Positions 35,433-47,793 of a stretch of 64,000 bases of DNA are shown here, one piece after another (the stretch's first letter is position 1; every line of letters starts with the position of its first letter). Below the pieces are notes generated by a model. The model was not told where the DNA came from, did not search any database, and saw only the letters and a list, made by a program, of their open reading frames with translations. A program made the position numbers and the translations under genes. Source of the DNA: Pseudolabrys sp. GTDB lineage: Bacteria > Pseudomonadota > Alphaproteobacteria > Rhizobiales > Xanthobacteraceae. The stretch covers positions 1-64,000 of the forward strand of contig JAFIGS010000016.1 of assembly GCA_017849615.1 (NCBI GenBank). Reading direction: 5' to 3'.

Positions 35433-35585
35433 GAAAAATGCGGCGCGTTGACAGTGCGCCACATCTTGGGATGGTAAGCCGATATAGGTTTGATAAAAAT
35501 CAAAGAATCGCGCTTGCGATCCGGTTTCGTGACCTGGAGTGCACGGGGGACGTGCCGTCAGGCCGCCATGCGACCTGACGCTGCG

Positions 35586-35729
35586 CTACTTGTCGATGCC
35601 GACCACCGGCGTCGACGGCACATAGGCGCTGGCGCGGCCGGCGAACTGATAGAGCGCGACCGACACGAGCACGATCAGGATGATCGCGAAGCCGAGCCGG
35701 ACGCACTGATCGGTGAAGCTGGCATGCAT
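35586..35729 (-). CDS. Small single-pass membrane protein
   Basis: A 47-residue product from ATG 35729: MHASFTDQCVRLGF, then a membrane helix (AIILIVLVSVALYQFAGRA) and a short polar tail. Many small hypothetical proteins of this shape occur in Bradyrhizobium-like genomes. No function assigned. Confidence 0.42.
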   Translation of the reverse strand: MHASFTDQCVRLGFAIILIVLVSVALYQFAGRASAYVPSTPVVGIDK

Positions 35730-36037
35730 GAGAAGTCCCCTGTTCCGCATGAGCCGTTGCCGCGACGCCAAACTAGTCCCCGGGCGTCAGGGCCGGCCAT
35801 TGCCGGTTTCCGTTAAGGTCAACGGCTATCGTTAAATCCGGGCCGCTTGTCGACGGCGTTGCGGCAATAGAAGGGCAGGGTGAAGGGCGGGTTAACGGCG
35901 CGGCGGCGCCCGCCCGGCATGTCATACGCGGGAAGCCGCGGCGGATGTATCAAATGGCAAAGGCCGCGCCGCGGCCGATTCGGCGGCCCCATTTCAGCGG
36001 ACCCATTTCGACGGACGCAATTCGACGGACCCTTGCC

Positions 36038-36304
36038 ATGGACCAGGTTTCCCTGCTGACGACCGTGCTCGGTCTTGCCGCCGCCTTCTGCACCACCGCG
36101 GCCTTCGCGCCGCAGGCGCTCAAGGCGTGGCGCTCGCGCTCCACCGCCGACATCTCGCTGAGCATGTTTCTCCTGATGGTGACCGGCATCGTGCTGTGGC
36201 TCGCCTATGGTGTGCTGATCGGCGACCTGCCGCTCATCCTCGCCAACGGCGTCACCTTGTGCCTCGCCGGCACCATCCTGGCGCTGAAGCTGCGCCACGG
36301 CTGA
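36038..36304 (+). CDS. SemiSWEET-type sugar transporter
   Basis: A bacterial half-transporter that dimerises to move sugars. From ATG 36038 it has 88 residues and three membrane helices (about 4-24, 38-58, 62-82). The PQ-loop motif is present (AFAPQALKAWRSRSTADISL), as is the second-helix stretch FLLMVTGIVLWLAYGVLIGD. Longer open-frame starts upstream lack similarity. Substrate not predictable. Confidence 0.88.
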   Translation: MDQVSLLTTVLGLAAAFCTTAAFAPQALKAWRSRSTADISLSMFLLMVTGIVLWLAYGVLIGDLPLILANGVTLCLAGTILALKLRHG

Positions 36305-36694
36305 GCGCGGTCCCGTCAGTGGCGATCGCGCCTTTGACGTTCGGGACGCCGACCTGCGGCGTGATCGGCGGCGGCCGTCCCTGACGACGCGGCCGCATGC
36401 GTGCCTTGCGCCAGGCTTTTGCAATACCGTGTTTGGCATTCGCCGCCGATCGTCTTTCGATCATGCCTTCGTCAGGGTGTCGCGTCGGCACCCGCGCTCC
36501 ATCGTTCAGTCGGCAACGAAGACGAGGCATTTCAGCGCCCGTGCAACCGCAAGCATCGCTCAATGGTATTCAGTTAAATTCCTGAAGTGGCAGAGGAAAT
36601 ATTTTCGTAATTCAGCTTGTTGGAAATCTTTAAGCCACATTTATCAACTTGATCATGCGCGACGTCGCGCGGCCGGCGTTCCAAGAAACGCCCC
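36305..36694. other. Gap upstream of the polysaccharide locus
   Basis: The first 250 bp show no gene. The last 130 bp become AT-rich and contain the promoter candidate at 36617-36645. Short frames here are not protein-like. Confidence 0.45.
36617..36645 (+). promoter_or_regulatory. Candidate promoter of the polysaccharide operon
   Basis: TTGTTG (36617-36622), 17-bp spacer, TTTATC (36640-36645) in an AT-rich stretch 50 bp before the glycosyltransferase start. Confidence 0.35.
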
Positions 36695-38026
36695 ATGCAT
36701 GACCTCTTTCTTCTAAGCGTCCTGACGATAAGCCTGCTTATCAGCCTGTGTTCGCTCGACGACGCCTTTATCGATCTGCTTGCTCTGAGCATCGGCCAGG
36801 ACCCGCTTCGGGCCGGCGGACACGGGGACGCCGTGATTCCGCGCACCGCCGTCTTTATCGCGAACTGGGACGAGGAGGATGTCATCGGCCGCATGGTCGA
36901 AGGCAACCTGTCGCGGATAAGTGAGGCGAATGTCCTCATCTATCTCGGCGTCTATCCCAATGACGAGGGCACGCTTCGCGTGGCCAACGAGGTCGCGGCG
37001 AAGTATCCCGGCCGTGTCAGGGTGATCGTCAACAGTCTGAACGGTCCGACGTCGAAAGGGCAGATGCTCAACGAGATGTTCGAGCAGGTGTTCTCGCGCG
37101 ACGACGCGCCGGATCTCGTCGTGCTTCACGACAGCGAGGACGTCATCGACCCGCGCAGCTTCGCCGTCTACGCACGCTTTGCGTCCCGTTACGATTTCAT
37201 CCAGGTCCCGGTATTTTCGCTGCAGCGACGCCGTTCGGATTTTGTCGCCGCGACTTACATGGACGAGTTCGCCGAGCGCCACACCCGCGAGATGATCGTG
37301 CGCAACGCGCTAGGCGTCGCCATTCCTTCCGCGGGCGTCGGCACCTGCCTGTCGCGCCGGCTGGTGCAGCATTTTCTCAAGACGCACGGCCGCGTGCTGA
37401 TGCCGTCGACCGTGACCGAGGATTACGTCCTCGGCGTCGAAGCCAAGCGCGCCGGCTTCCGGCCTGTGTTCGCCGCGGTGCTGGCCGATGCCGACGAAGG
37501 CTACGACTACATCGCGACCCGCGAGTTCTTTCCGCAGAAGCTGTCGGCGTCGATCAAGCAGCGCACGCGCTGGATTTACGGTACGTCTTTCGAAGCGACG
37601 CACAAGCTCGGCTGGAGTGCCTCGGCCTGGGACATCTACTTCATGATCCGCGACCGCAAGGGCGCGATTGCCAACTTTTTGCCGGCGGCCTCACTGGTGC
37701 TGTGGGTGCTGGTGTTTCTCGACGTCATCGAGGTGGATTCGATGAGCGATGGCATGGCGAACCTGTTCGCCGTGTCGATGGTCTTCAATGTCGCGATGTC
37801 CGTCGTTCGCTATGTCACGCGCATCGTCTCAAGCTATCAGGTTTACGGCACCGTTGACTGGATCGGTATCGCGCTCCGCTGGCCTGTCGGCATCTTGATA
37901 ACTATGAGCGCAACTTATCGCGCCTGGAAGATTTACTTCGGTGAATCGGATTTCGCGACCAGACCCATCGTCTGGTCGAAAACCGTTCACGATCTGCCGG
38001 ACGATTTCTCGACGGCAACCCGATAG
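36695..38026 (+). CDS. NfrB-like family 2 glycosyltransferase
   Basis: A 443-residue processive-type membrane glycosyltransferase. N-terminal membrane helix (LFLLSVLTISLLISL), GT2 domain (about 45-310) and three to four C-terminal helices. Catalytic motifs: FIANWDEEDVIGRMVEGN, the DxD-like HDSEDVID, TEDYVLG and QRTRW (QxxRW). The segment LIYLGVYPNDEGT recalls E. coli NfrB, which makes the phage N4 receptor glycan. The c-di-GMP-binding MshEN domain of E. coli NfrB is absent. It heads an operon with a UDP-GlcNAc 2-epimerase and an HlyD-like protein. Confidence 0.8.
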   Translation: MHDLFLLSVLTISLLISLCSLDDAFIDLLALSIGQDPLRAGGHGDAVIPRTAVFIANWDEEDVIGRMVEGNLSRISEANVLIYLGVYPNDEGTLRVANEVAAKYPGRVRVIVNSLNGPTSKGQMLNEMFEQVFSRDDAPDLVVLHDSEDVIDPRSFAVYARFASRYDFIQVPVFSLQRRRSDFVAATYMDEFAERHTREMIVRNALGVAIPSAGVGTCLSRRLVQHFLKTHGRVLMPSTVTEDYVLGVEAKRAGFRPVFAAVLADADEGYDYIATREFFPQKLSASIKQRTRWIYGTSFEATHKLGWSASAWDIYFMIRDRKGAIANFLPAASLVLWVLVFLDVIEVDSMSDGMANLFAVSMVFNVAMSVVRYVTRIVSSYQVYGTVDWIGIALRWPVGILITMSATYRAWKIYFGESDFATRPIVWSKTVHDLPDDFSTATR

Positions 38027-38042
38027 CCCAGCGGTTCATCTC

Positions 38043-39206
38043 ATGCGTATCCTTCTCGTCTTCGGCACCCGGCCGGAGATCATCAAGCTCGGCCCTGTCT
38101 ATCGTGCGCTGAACGATGCCGGCGCCGACATCGACGTTTTCTGGTCGGGACAGCATGTCGAACTCGCCGACGGCCTGCTCGATTTGTTCGGCATGACGCC
38201 GACTTATCGCGGGGCCGAAGTCGTTCTGCAGATGGGACTGGCCGGCAAGCACGGCGTCATCATGCAGCAGATCGACAAGATACTGCGCGAAGTCCGCTAC
38301 GACTGGGTCGTCGTGCAGGGCGACACAACGACGGCGGCCGCCGCGGCGACCGCCGCCTTCACCAGCCGTGTGCCGGTGGCGCATGTCGAGGCGGGCCTGC
38401 GGACGGGAACGATCATGTCGCCGTGGCCTGAGGAGTTCAACCGCCGGGTAATCGGGCAGGCGGCGGCGCTGCATTTCGTGCCGACGGCACTGGCGCGCGA
38501 CAACCTGCTGAAGGAGGGCGTCGGTCCGCGCCGCATCGCGGTCGTCGGCAATACCGTGGTCGACGCCCTGCTTTACGCGCGGAACAGGATCGGGTCGGAC
38601 TATGTGCCGCGCGATCCGGAGGTCGCCACGCTGCCGGCCGACAAGAAACTCGTTCTGGTGACGCTCCACCGCCGGGAGAACATCGGCGAGCCGATGCGCG
38701 ACATCCTGCTGGCGCTGCGCGACCTCGGCGGCGACGGCGACAAGATCATCGCGCTGCCGGTGCATCTCAATCCCGGCGTCCGCGCCGACGTCAAAGCCGT
38801 GCTCGGCGACGCGCCGAACGTCCGCCTGCTGGCGCCGCTGTTCTATGGCGATTTCGTCCACCTCATGGGACGGGCCTGGACGGTGGTGACGGATTCAGGC
38901 GGCGTTCAGGAAGAGGCGCCCACATTCGGGCTGCAGATCCTGATCGCCCGCGAAAGCACGGAACGGCCGGAAGTCATCGAAGCGGGCTTCGGTACGCTGG
39001 TCGGCAGCGATCGCGGGAAGATCGTCGAAGGCGTGCGCCGCCTGACCGAAGGCAGCGCGCGTCAATTGTTGCCTGCTCACAATCCGTTCGGCGACGGCGC
39101 CGCTTCGCGCCGCATCGCCGAGTGCCTGACCGAAAGCAATGTAAAGCCAATCGAATGTTACACGTCCCTCCCAAGCAATTACAGGCTGTGGCAAGCGGGC
39201 CGCTGA
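38043..39206 (+). CDS. wecB: UDP-N-acetylglucosamine 2-epimerase (WecB-like, non-hydrolysing)
   Basis: Converts UDP-GlcNAc to UDP-ManNAc. The 387-residue protein from ATG 38043 has the family signatures LLVFGTRPEIIKLGPVYRAL, VVVQGDTTTA, VAHVEAGLRTG, the EEFNRRVIGQAAALHFVPT active-site region, and TDSGGVQEEAP. Seventeen bases separate it from the glycosyltransferase, and it overlaps the next gene, so one operon is likely. Its product is the expected donor for an NfrB-like enzyme. Confidence 0.92.
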   Translation: MRILLVFGTRPEIIKLGPVYRALNDAGADIDVFWSGQHVELADGLLDLFGMTPTYRGAEVVLQMGLAGKHGVIMQQIDKILREVRYDWVVVQGDTTTAAAAATAAFTSRVPVAHVEAGLRTGTIMSPWPEEFNRRVIGQAAALHFVPTALARDNLLKEGVGPRRIAVVGNTVVDALLYARNRIGSDYVPRDPEVATLPADKKLVLVTLHRRENIGEPMRDILLALRDLGGDGDKIIALPVHLNPGVRADVKAVLGDAPNVRLLAPLFYGDFVHLMGRAWTVVTDSGGVQEEAPTFGLQILIARESTERPEVIEAGFGTLVGSDRGKIVEGVRRLTEGSARQLLPAHNPFGDGAASRRIAECLTESNVKPIECYTSLPSNYRLWQAGR

Positions 39207-40294
39207 AAGTCAGTCGGCTGCGCCGGCGCAAGCTGCACAAGGTGCTGCTGACCGGTTTCGTCCTGATCGTCGGCGGTCTGATCGTGGCCGACGTCATCGG
39301 CGGCAGTACGCTGCTTTTCAGCGCCGAAGGCATCGTGACACGCGAGCGCGTGGCGATCTCTGCGCCTTATGAAAACACCCGTATACGCGAATTGTTCGTC
39401 CGCCCGGGCGACCGGGTCGAGGCGGGGCAGAAAATCGCCGCGGTCGAATCCGGCGCGGTGTCGCGTTCGGTTGCCGATCTGTCGGTCGAAAGGGCGAGGC
39501 TGCGCAGCAGGCTCGCGGAAATCGAGGCGCGCGAAGCGGCGGTGGACGAGCTGCTGCCGACGGCGGAAGCCGCGGTGAAGCAGTTCAAGTCCTATCTCGA
39601 TCGCGTCTCGGGCGCGAGCGCGGGCGGCTTCGTCAACGACAAGACCGTGACGGACATCGTCAGCGCGCACTTCGCGGCCGCCGAAAAGCTCGCTTCGCTG
39701 CAGGCCGAGAAAAAATCGCGGGCCAAGGAGCGCGAGCCCTATGTCGCGGCGCTCGCCGACGTCAGCGCATCCTACGACTCGCTGCAACAGTCCTACGGCA
39801 GCGGCACGCTGGCGACGCCGGTCGCCGGCTATGTCGGCACGCGCCTCGGCGCCGTCGGCGAAGTGCTGAGCGCGTCGGCGGCAACGGTTGCCGATATCTA
39901 TACCGGCGAAAGCTACGTGCTCGCCTACGTCCAGGATGGCTATACGCTCGGCGTCGAACCGGGCCAGCGCGTGAAGGTCGAGTTGCGGTCCCGCTCGACG
40001 CTGGGCGTGGTCGCGCAACTCCTGCCGGTGACCGCGGCGATGCCGCCGGAATTCCAGATGCCGGCGCGGCCGCGGCTGCGGGGCCAGTTGATGCGGGTGT
40101 CGATTCCGGACGCCGCCGACTTTCCCATCGGGGAACAGGTCAAGCTGTCGGTGTGCTACTTCGACACCTGCGAGAGCCTGATGGACACGATCCGGCCATC
40201 GAAAATCCTGCAGCGTGTTGCCAAGCGGGTCCGCGAACTTCTCCCGGCGGCATCCGGCAGAAACGTGCAGGCGCGGCCATCGGCCGCGCTGTAG
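39155..40294 (+). CDS. HlyD-like membrane-fusion/adaptor protein of the polysaccharide locus
   Basis: A 379-residue protein with a cytoplasmic basic N-terminus, one membrane helix (LLTGFVLIVGGLIVADVIGG), a biotinyl-lipoyl-like half (APYENTRIRELFVRPGDRVE), a coiled-coil hairpin (about 105-215) and a second beta half with ATPVAGYVGTRLGAVGEVLS. This is the layout of HlyD/Alg44-type periplasmic adaptors. The ATG at 39155 overlaps the epimerase; a GTG at 39122 is in frame but less likely. It may guide the nascent polymer across the periplasm (inference). Confidence 0.78.
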   Translation: MLHVPPKQLQAVASGPLKVSRLRRRKLHKVLLTGFVLIVGGLIVADVIGGSTLLFSAEGIVTRERVAISAPYENTRIRELFVRPGDRVEAGQKIAAVESGAVSRSVADLSVERARLRSRLAEIEAREAAVDELLPTAEAAVKQFKSYLDRVSGASAGGFVNDKTVTDIVSAHFAAAEKLASLQAEKKSRAKEREPYVAALADVSASYDSLQQSYGSGTLATPVAGYVGTRLGAVGEVLSASAATVADIYTGESYVLAYVQDGYTLGVEPGQRVKVELRSRSTLGVVAQLLPVTAAMPPEFQMPARPRLRGQLMRVSIPDAADFPIGEQVKLSVCYFDTCESLMDTIRPSKILQRVAKRVRELLPAASGRNVQARPSAAL

Positions 40295-40324
40295 ACGACG
40301 GGCTTTCGCCGCCGCGAAGCGGCG

Positions 40325-40741
40325 TCAGTCGACGACGCCGTCGCGGCCGACAATGGCCATCAGCGTCGCGGTCAGATGCGCGATGAGCTTTTCCTCGCCG
40401 CCTTTGATCGCAAAGACATCGGCCTGCGACAAAGTCAGGGTGCGGCCGGCCTTGACGACGCGGCCGCGCTCGCCGGCGGCGGGCGCGAGCAGATTGATCT
40501 TGAACTCGGCGGTGAGCACGCCCGAGCCTTCCGGCAAGACGGAGAGCGCGGCATAGCCGGCGGCGCTGTCGGCAATCGCCGCCACCGCGCCGGCGTGGAC
40601 GAAACCGTGCTGCTGCGACACCGCCGGCGCCGGCGACAGCGCGATTTCGACAAAGCCGGGCTCGACCTTATCGAGGCTGGCGCCGAGCGTCGTCATCAGG
40701 CCTTGTTTGGCAAAGCTCGAACGGATGCGGGCAAGGGGCAT
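40325..40741 (-). CDS. Hotdog-fold thioesterase, PaaI family
   Basis: A 138-residue single hotdog domain from ATG 40741. The family-typical VSQQHGFVHAGAVAAIADSA contains the catalytic Asn/Asp-region equivalents (HGFVHAG). Hydrolyses acyl-CoA thioesters; substrate unknown. Start chosen because residues upstream in the same frame are not family-like and overlap the neighbouring gene. Confidence 0.85.
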   Translation of the reverse strand: MPLARIRSSFAKQGLMTTLGASLDKVEPGFVEIALSPAPAVSQQHGFVHAGAVAAIADSAAGYAALSVLPEGSGVLTAEFKINLLAPAAGERGRVVKAGRTLTLSQADVFAIKGGEEKLIAHLTATLMAIVGRDGVVD

Positions 40742-41066
40742 GAGGTGACGTCTCGCTGACAGTGGCCATCCGGCCGGAGCCCGAGTAAAGCGCACTGCGG
40801 CCGCAGCGCAACCGCCGGCGTTGCGCCTGGCGCCCGGCGTCGTCGCGGGTGATGGCGACGGTGAGGGCGCGAATACCCGGCGCCGCCGGCAGTACGATCG
40901 GCATCATCGCCGCCCGGGCGATGAGCCATGACAGCATCCCGTGCGTCAGGAACTGCGCGAGGCTCGGCTCCGGGAAGCTGGCGATGCCGGTGGCGACCAC
41001 GGTGGTCAGCCCGGATTGAATGACGCCGAAAACGAAGTGGCTGTAGCGGCCGGGAATTCCAGGCAT
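40668..41066 (-). CDS. DUF2798 membrane protein with aberrant C-terminus
   Basis: The first 72 residues form a two-helix DUF2798 protein (FVFGVIQSGLTTVVATGIAS and GMLSWLIARAAMMPIVLPAA). After VAITRDD the frame continues for about 58 residues of polar, cysteine-rich sequence unlike the family and overlaps the start of the PaaI gene by 74 bases. A lost stop codon or a frameshift is likely. ATG 41066 is preferred; 41102 is an alternative. Confidence 0.6.
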   Translation of the reverse strand: MPGIPGRYSHFVFGVIQSGLTTVVATGIASFPEPSLAQFLTHGMLSWLIARAAMMPIVLPAAPGIRALTVAITRDDAGRQAQRRRLRCGRSALYSGSGRMATVSETSPHAPCPHPFELCQTRPDDDARRQPR

Positions 41067-41150
41067 GATCGGGGCAGCGGCCCCAAATGAAAGCGGCACC
41101 AAATGAAAGAGGCCGCCAGCAGGCGGCCTCCTGGGCTCCGCTCGTTATGG

Positions 41151-41528
41151 TCAGTGCCCTCGATACGGCTTACAGACGCCATCCTGAATTGTGTAATTGG
41201 GCCTGCCGCACCGCGGGTCTCCGTAATCGAAATTGTAGCCGTAAGGGTGGCTCGGATCGGCATAGCGGGGGCGATGGCGTTCCCGGTAATAAACGCGCGG
41301 TCCCTCATCGTAGTAGCCGTATCGCGGCCCCTGATAGTGGCCGTATCGCGGCCCCTGATAGTAGCCGTACCGTGGCCCCTGATAGTAGCCGTACCGTGGC
41401 CCCTGCATGGGGACGCACCGATAGCCATTGTTATACCAGCCGCGGCCGCATCCATCGGCCGCCTGGCTCGAGGCCGGCACCGCGGCAAGCGCGGCCAGTC
41501 CCAGCATCCCAGCAAGCACTATCTTCAT
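41151..41528 (-). CDS. Secreted GCG_CRPN-type protein with tandem repeats
   Basis: A 125-residue secreted protein. Signal peptide ends SSQAAD; then the GCG prefix GCGRGWYNNGYRCVP, four copies of an eight-residue repeat (YYQGPRYG with one YHQ variant), an Arg/Tyr-rich segment, and a terminal cysteine pair (RCGRPN and GVCKPYRGH). Fits the 'GCG_CRPN prefix-to-repeats' class seen in Rhizobiales; function unknown. Repeat number is likely variable between strains. Confidence 0.75.
   Translation of the reverse strand: MKIVLAGMLGLAALAAVPASSQAADGCGRGWYNNGYRCVPMQGPRYGYYQGPRYGYYQGPRYGHYQGPRYGYYDEGPRVYYRERHRPRYADPSHPYGYNFDYGDPRCGRPNYTIQDGVCKPYRGH
41311..41404. repeat. 24-bp tandem repeat inside the GCG_CRPN gene
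   Basis: About four head-to-tail copies of a 24-bp unit encoding YYQGPRYG; copies differ at a few positions (TATCGCGG versus TACCGTGG), pointing to stepwise duplication. Confidence 0.85.
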
Positions 41529-41671
41529 CGTCGTTCACCTCCGGCCGCCCCAGTCTGCGACATTCAACAGCGGCGAAGATGAACGCCGGCGGAATGAACT
41601 TGTTCAGCGGCCGTGAGGGTGTGCGCAGGGCGAAAGGCGCCCCGAAGGGGGAGTCCCCAGGTTCAGAATAA

Positions 41672-41686
41672 GAACATATTGCGAAC
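41672..41686 (+). promoter_or_regulatory. LexA/SOS box GAAC-N7-GAAC
   Basis: Perfect alphaproteobacterial SOS box (GAAC ATATTGC GAAC) 107 bp before the recA start, with another GAAC four bases later. LexA repression of recA is well established for this group. Confidence 0.85.
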
Positions 41687-41793
41687 AGAGAACAAATGGT
41701 GTACGGTGTCCGGACAATCGTTCAAGACCGCCGGGGAGGGCCTGTCCCTCGCGTTGTCGGGGTCCGAATCTGAGGCCATATAGGAGCGCCATC

Positions 41794-42876
<1,083 letters not shown>

Positions 42877-42943
42877 AAAGCTCCGGGCACGCCGGATGAT
42901 CGTGGCATTGCGCCACGCTCCGGCGCCGGCACCGGCGGTGAAA

Positions 42944-42965
42944 GCCTCTCCGTAGCGGGAGAGGC
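42944..42965 (+). terminator. Hairpin after recA without T-run
   Basis: GCCTCTCC/GGAGAGGC 8-bp stem with a 6-nt loop, about 70 bp after the recA stop; a second hairpin CGTGGC/GCCACG lies at 42901-42917. No T-run follows, so this may be a weak terminator or a repeat. Confidence 0.3.
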
Positions 42966-43020
42966 GGCAACCGCCGCGAATCCGGCACAGGCGAAGACCT
43001 CGTCTTCGCTTGCAGCGCCC

Positions 43021-43080
43021 AAGCCTACCAATAACAAGCCGACCAGTAACAAGCCGACCAGTAACATGCCGACCAGTAAG
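43021..43080 (+). repeat. 15-bp tandem repeat
   Basis: Four copies of a 15-bp unit around AAGCCGACCAGTAAC (encoding KPTSN), running into the ATG at 43066 of the Lys/Ala-rich gene. Confidence 0.8.
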
Positions 43081-43461
43081 CCTGCTGATGAAGAGAAGCC
43101 GGCGATCGAGGCTGCGGCCGCCGTCGAAATGGTCGAGCCCACGACCGGCGAGATCATCGTGCTGGCGCAGCACAAGCCCGCGACTCCTGCCAAGGCCGAG
43201 GAGCAGGTGACGCCTTTGGCCAAGCCGGAGAAGCGAACGAAGGGCCGCGCGAAACTGAAGACCAAGCCCGCCGAGGACGGGACCACGCCGGATATGACGG
43301 CAACGGCGAAGTCCGACGCGGGTGCTAAATCGGCCGAGGTGCTGGCCGCCAACGCCGCGCGCAAGGAGCGCAAGGCGGCGGAAAAGGCCAAGGCTAAAAG
43401 CTCGGCCAAAACTTCGGCCAAAGCCATGGCTGGCGGGTCGAAGGCGAAGAAGGCCCGCTGA
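43066..43461 (+). CDS. Lys/Ala-rich low-complexity protein in frame with recA
   Basis: A 131-residue hypothetical protein from ATG 43066: an acidic first part ([20 protein letters not shown]), a middle with [10 protein letters not shown], and a Lys/Ala-rich histone H1-like C-terminus ([20 protein letters not shown]). No family recognised. The same frame is open from the recA stop through a KPTSN repeat up to this ATG, with no ATG, GTG or TTG between, so the real 5' end is unclear. Confidence 0.5.
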   Translation: MPTSKPADEEKPAIEAAAAVEMVEPTTGEIIVLAQHKPATPAKAEEQVTPLAKPEKRTKGRAKLKTKPAEDGTTPDMTATAKSDAGAKSAEVLAANAARKERKAAEKAKAKSSAKTSAKAMAGGSKAKKAR

Positions 43462-43866
43462 ACGCGGGCGGGTTACGGGCCTTGCGGCCCGTGGATGTCA
43501 GGTTGTGCGTAAACGTTTGTCGCCCCCGTCGGCACCCGGCTGCGTAAAGCGGCCGTCACCGAGGACGGGGGCGTCGGCGTGCGAGGATGTGGGCGGCGGA
43601 GCTTGCGGCCGCGGCATCTCGTCAGCCGCCTGGTCCGCGCGGCGCGCCGTCCGATGGCGCGCACTGTTCCATCGGGCGCCCTGCGGCATCCTGTCATGAC
43701 GCTGCGACGGTGCGCGGGCTTGCGGCAAGGCCCCGCGATCATGACATTTTTCCCCGATACCCAAGCGAGATACTTGCATGCGTACTTGGGCGCGTAACTC
43801 GGCCGCGGAACTTGGGCGCGAAGGCCGCGCCGCCGCGCGGCGTGACGCGCCCGCCATGAGGGAACG
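43462..43866. other. Gap before htpX, nothing recognised
   Basis: GC-rich throughout except a short AT-richer patch near 43740-43790 containing two ACTTGGGCGCG copies (about 43784 and 43811). No gene, terminator or promoter could be supported. Confidence 0.4.
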
Positions 43867-44850
43867 ATGAACTATTTCCGGACTGCGCTGCTGCTGGCGG
43901 GTCTCACCGCGCTGTTCATGGGCATCGGCTTTCTGCTCGGCGGCTCCGGCGGCGCCATGATCGCGCTGGTCGTGGCCGGCGGCATGAACCTGTTCGCCTA
44001 CTGGAACTCCGACAAGATGGTCCTGTCGATGCACGGCGCACAGGAGGTCGATCCGCGCTCGGCGCCGGATCTCTATCGCATGGTCGCGGAGCTGGCGCAT
44101 CGCGCCAACCTGCCGATGCCGCGCGTCTACATCATGGACAATCCGCAGCCGAATGCCTTCGCCACCGGCCGCAATCCGCAGAACGCGGCGGTCGCGGTGA
44201 CCACGGGCCTGCTGCGCTCACTGAGCCGCGACGAGGTTGCGGGCGTGGTCGCGCACGAACTGGCGCATATCGCCAACCGCGACACCTTGATCATGACCAT
44301 CACCGCGACCATTGCCGGCGCCATTTCCATGCTCGGCAATTTCGCGATGTTCTCGGGCCTGTCCGGCAACCGCGACAACAACAACGGTCTCGGCCTGATC
44401 GGCACCATGGCGATGGTGATCCTGGCGCCGCTCGCCGCGATGCTGGTGCAGATGGCGATCAGCCGCACGCGCGAATACGCCGCCGACAATCTCGGCGCGC
44501 AGATCGCCGGCGATCCTTTGTCGCTCGCCTCGGCGCTCGGCAAGATCGCCGACATCGCCCACATGGTGCCGAACGAGCAGGCCGAGCGCTCGCCCGCCAC
44601 CGCGCACATGTTCATCATCAATCCGCTGTCGGGCCAGCGCATGGACAACCTGTTCTCGACCCATCCGGCGACCGAAAACCGCATCGCCGCGCTGCGTCAG
44701 ATGGCGGCGGCCTATGGCCAGCGTCCCGCCGCGGCGCCGGCTGCCGGTCCGCGCCACGGCGTCTGGGGCGGCGGCTCGGCCAGGCCGGGCGGGCCGTCGC
44801 AAGGCCCCTGGGGTGGTGGCGGCGGCAACCGCCGTGGGCCGTGGGGGTGA
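43867..44850 (+). CDS. htpX: Membrane zinc metalloprotease HtpX
   Basis: Inner-membrane quality-control protease. The 327-residue protein has two N-terminal membrane helices, the catalytic HELAH motif ([13 protein letters not shown], His130-Glu131-His134), two more helices, and the third ligand region [14 protein letters not shown]. The last 40 residues are Gly/Pro/Trp-rich ([12 protein letters not shown]), an extension common in Rhizobiales. Start supported by GAGGGA upstream. Confidence 0.94.
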   Translation: MNYFRTALLLAGLTALFMGIGFLLGGSGGAMIALVVAGGMNLFAYWNSDKMVLSMHGAQEVDPRSAPDLYRMVAELAHRANLPMPRVYIMDNPQPNAFATGRNPQNAAVAVTTGLLRSLSRDEVAGVVAHELAHIANRDTLIMTITATIAGAISMLGNFAMFSGLSGNRDNNNGLGLIGTMAMVILAPLAAMLVQMAISRTREYAADNLGAQIAGDPLSLASALGKIADIAHMVPNEQAERSPATAHMFIINPLSGQRMDNLFSTHPATENRIAALRQMAAAYGQRPAAAPAAGPRHGVWGGGSARPGGPSQGPWGGGGGNRRGPWG

Positions 44851-44856
44851 CTCCAA

Positions 44857-44965
44857 TCCCTCCCCGCAAAGCGGGGAGGGTGGACGCGCGCGGACGGGTG
44901 GGGGCTTTGACGAACCCCACCCGGCTCGCTGACGCTCGCCATCCTCCCCAAAGACGGGGAGGGAT
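44857..44965. repeat. Intergenic palindrome pair, family D
   Basis: CCCTCCCCGCAAAGCGGGGAGGG and CCTCCCCAAAGACGGGGAGG hairpins flank a GC-rich spacer, immediately after htpX. Could double as a terminator. Confidence 0.65.
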
Positions 44966-45042
44966 AAGGCCCTCCCTCGACTCTCGCTGCCCCCGTCGCT
45001 AAATAGAACCCGAGAAAAATCAAAGCCGGACGGGCCTTTACG

Positions 45043-45069
45043 CCCCCGGCCGGGCAGCGTGGCCGGGGG
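45043..45069 (+). promoter_or_regulatory. Hairpin in the alaS leader
   Basis: A 9-bp stem CCCCCGGCC/GGCCGGGGG with a 9-nt loop, followed by GCCTTTCG, 45 bp before the alaS ATG. Possible attenuator-like structure; no T-run and no leader peptide seen. Confidence 0.3.
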
Positions 45070-45114
45070 GCCTTTCGCGCGCCCGTTCAGCAACCGGGAT
45101 AGCGGCGTTCGGAC

Positions 45115-47787
<2,673 letters not shown>

Positions 47788-47793
47788 CCATCC

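Noticed and set aside
36429-36716. Small open frame before the glycosyltransferase
   Set aside because: No ribosome site or protein-like character, and it overlaps the real gene start in another frame.
43498-44100. Minus-strand frame across the htpX upstream region
   Set aside because: Arg/Ala-rich shadow overlapping the true htpX start; no family features.
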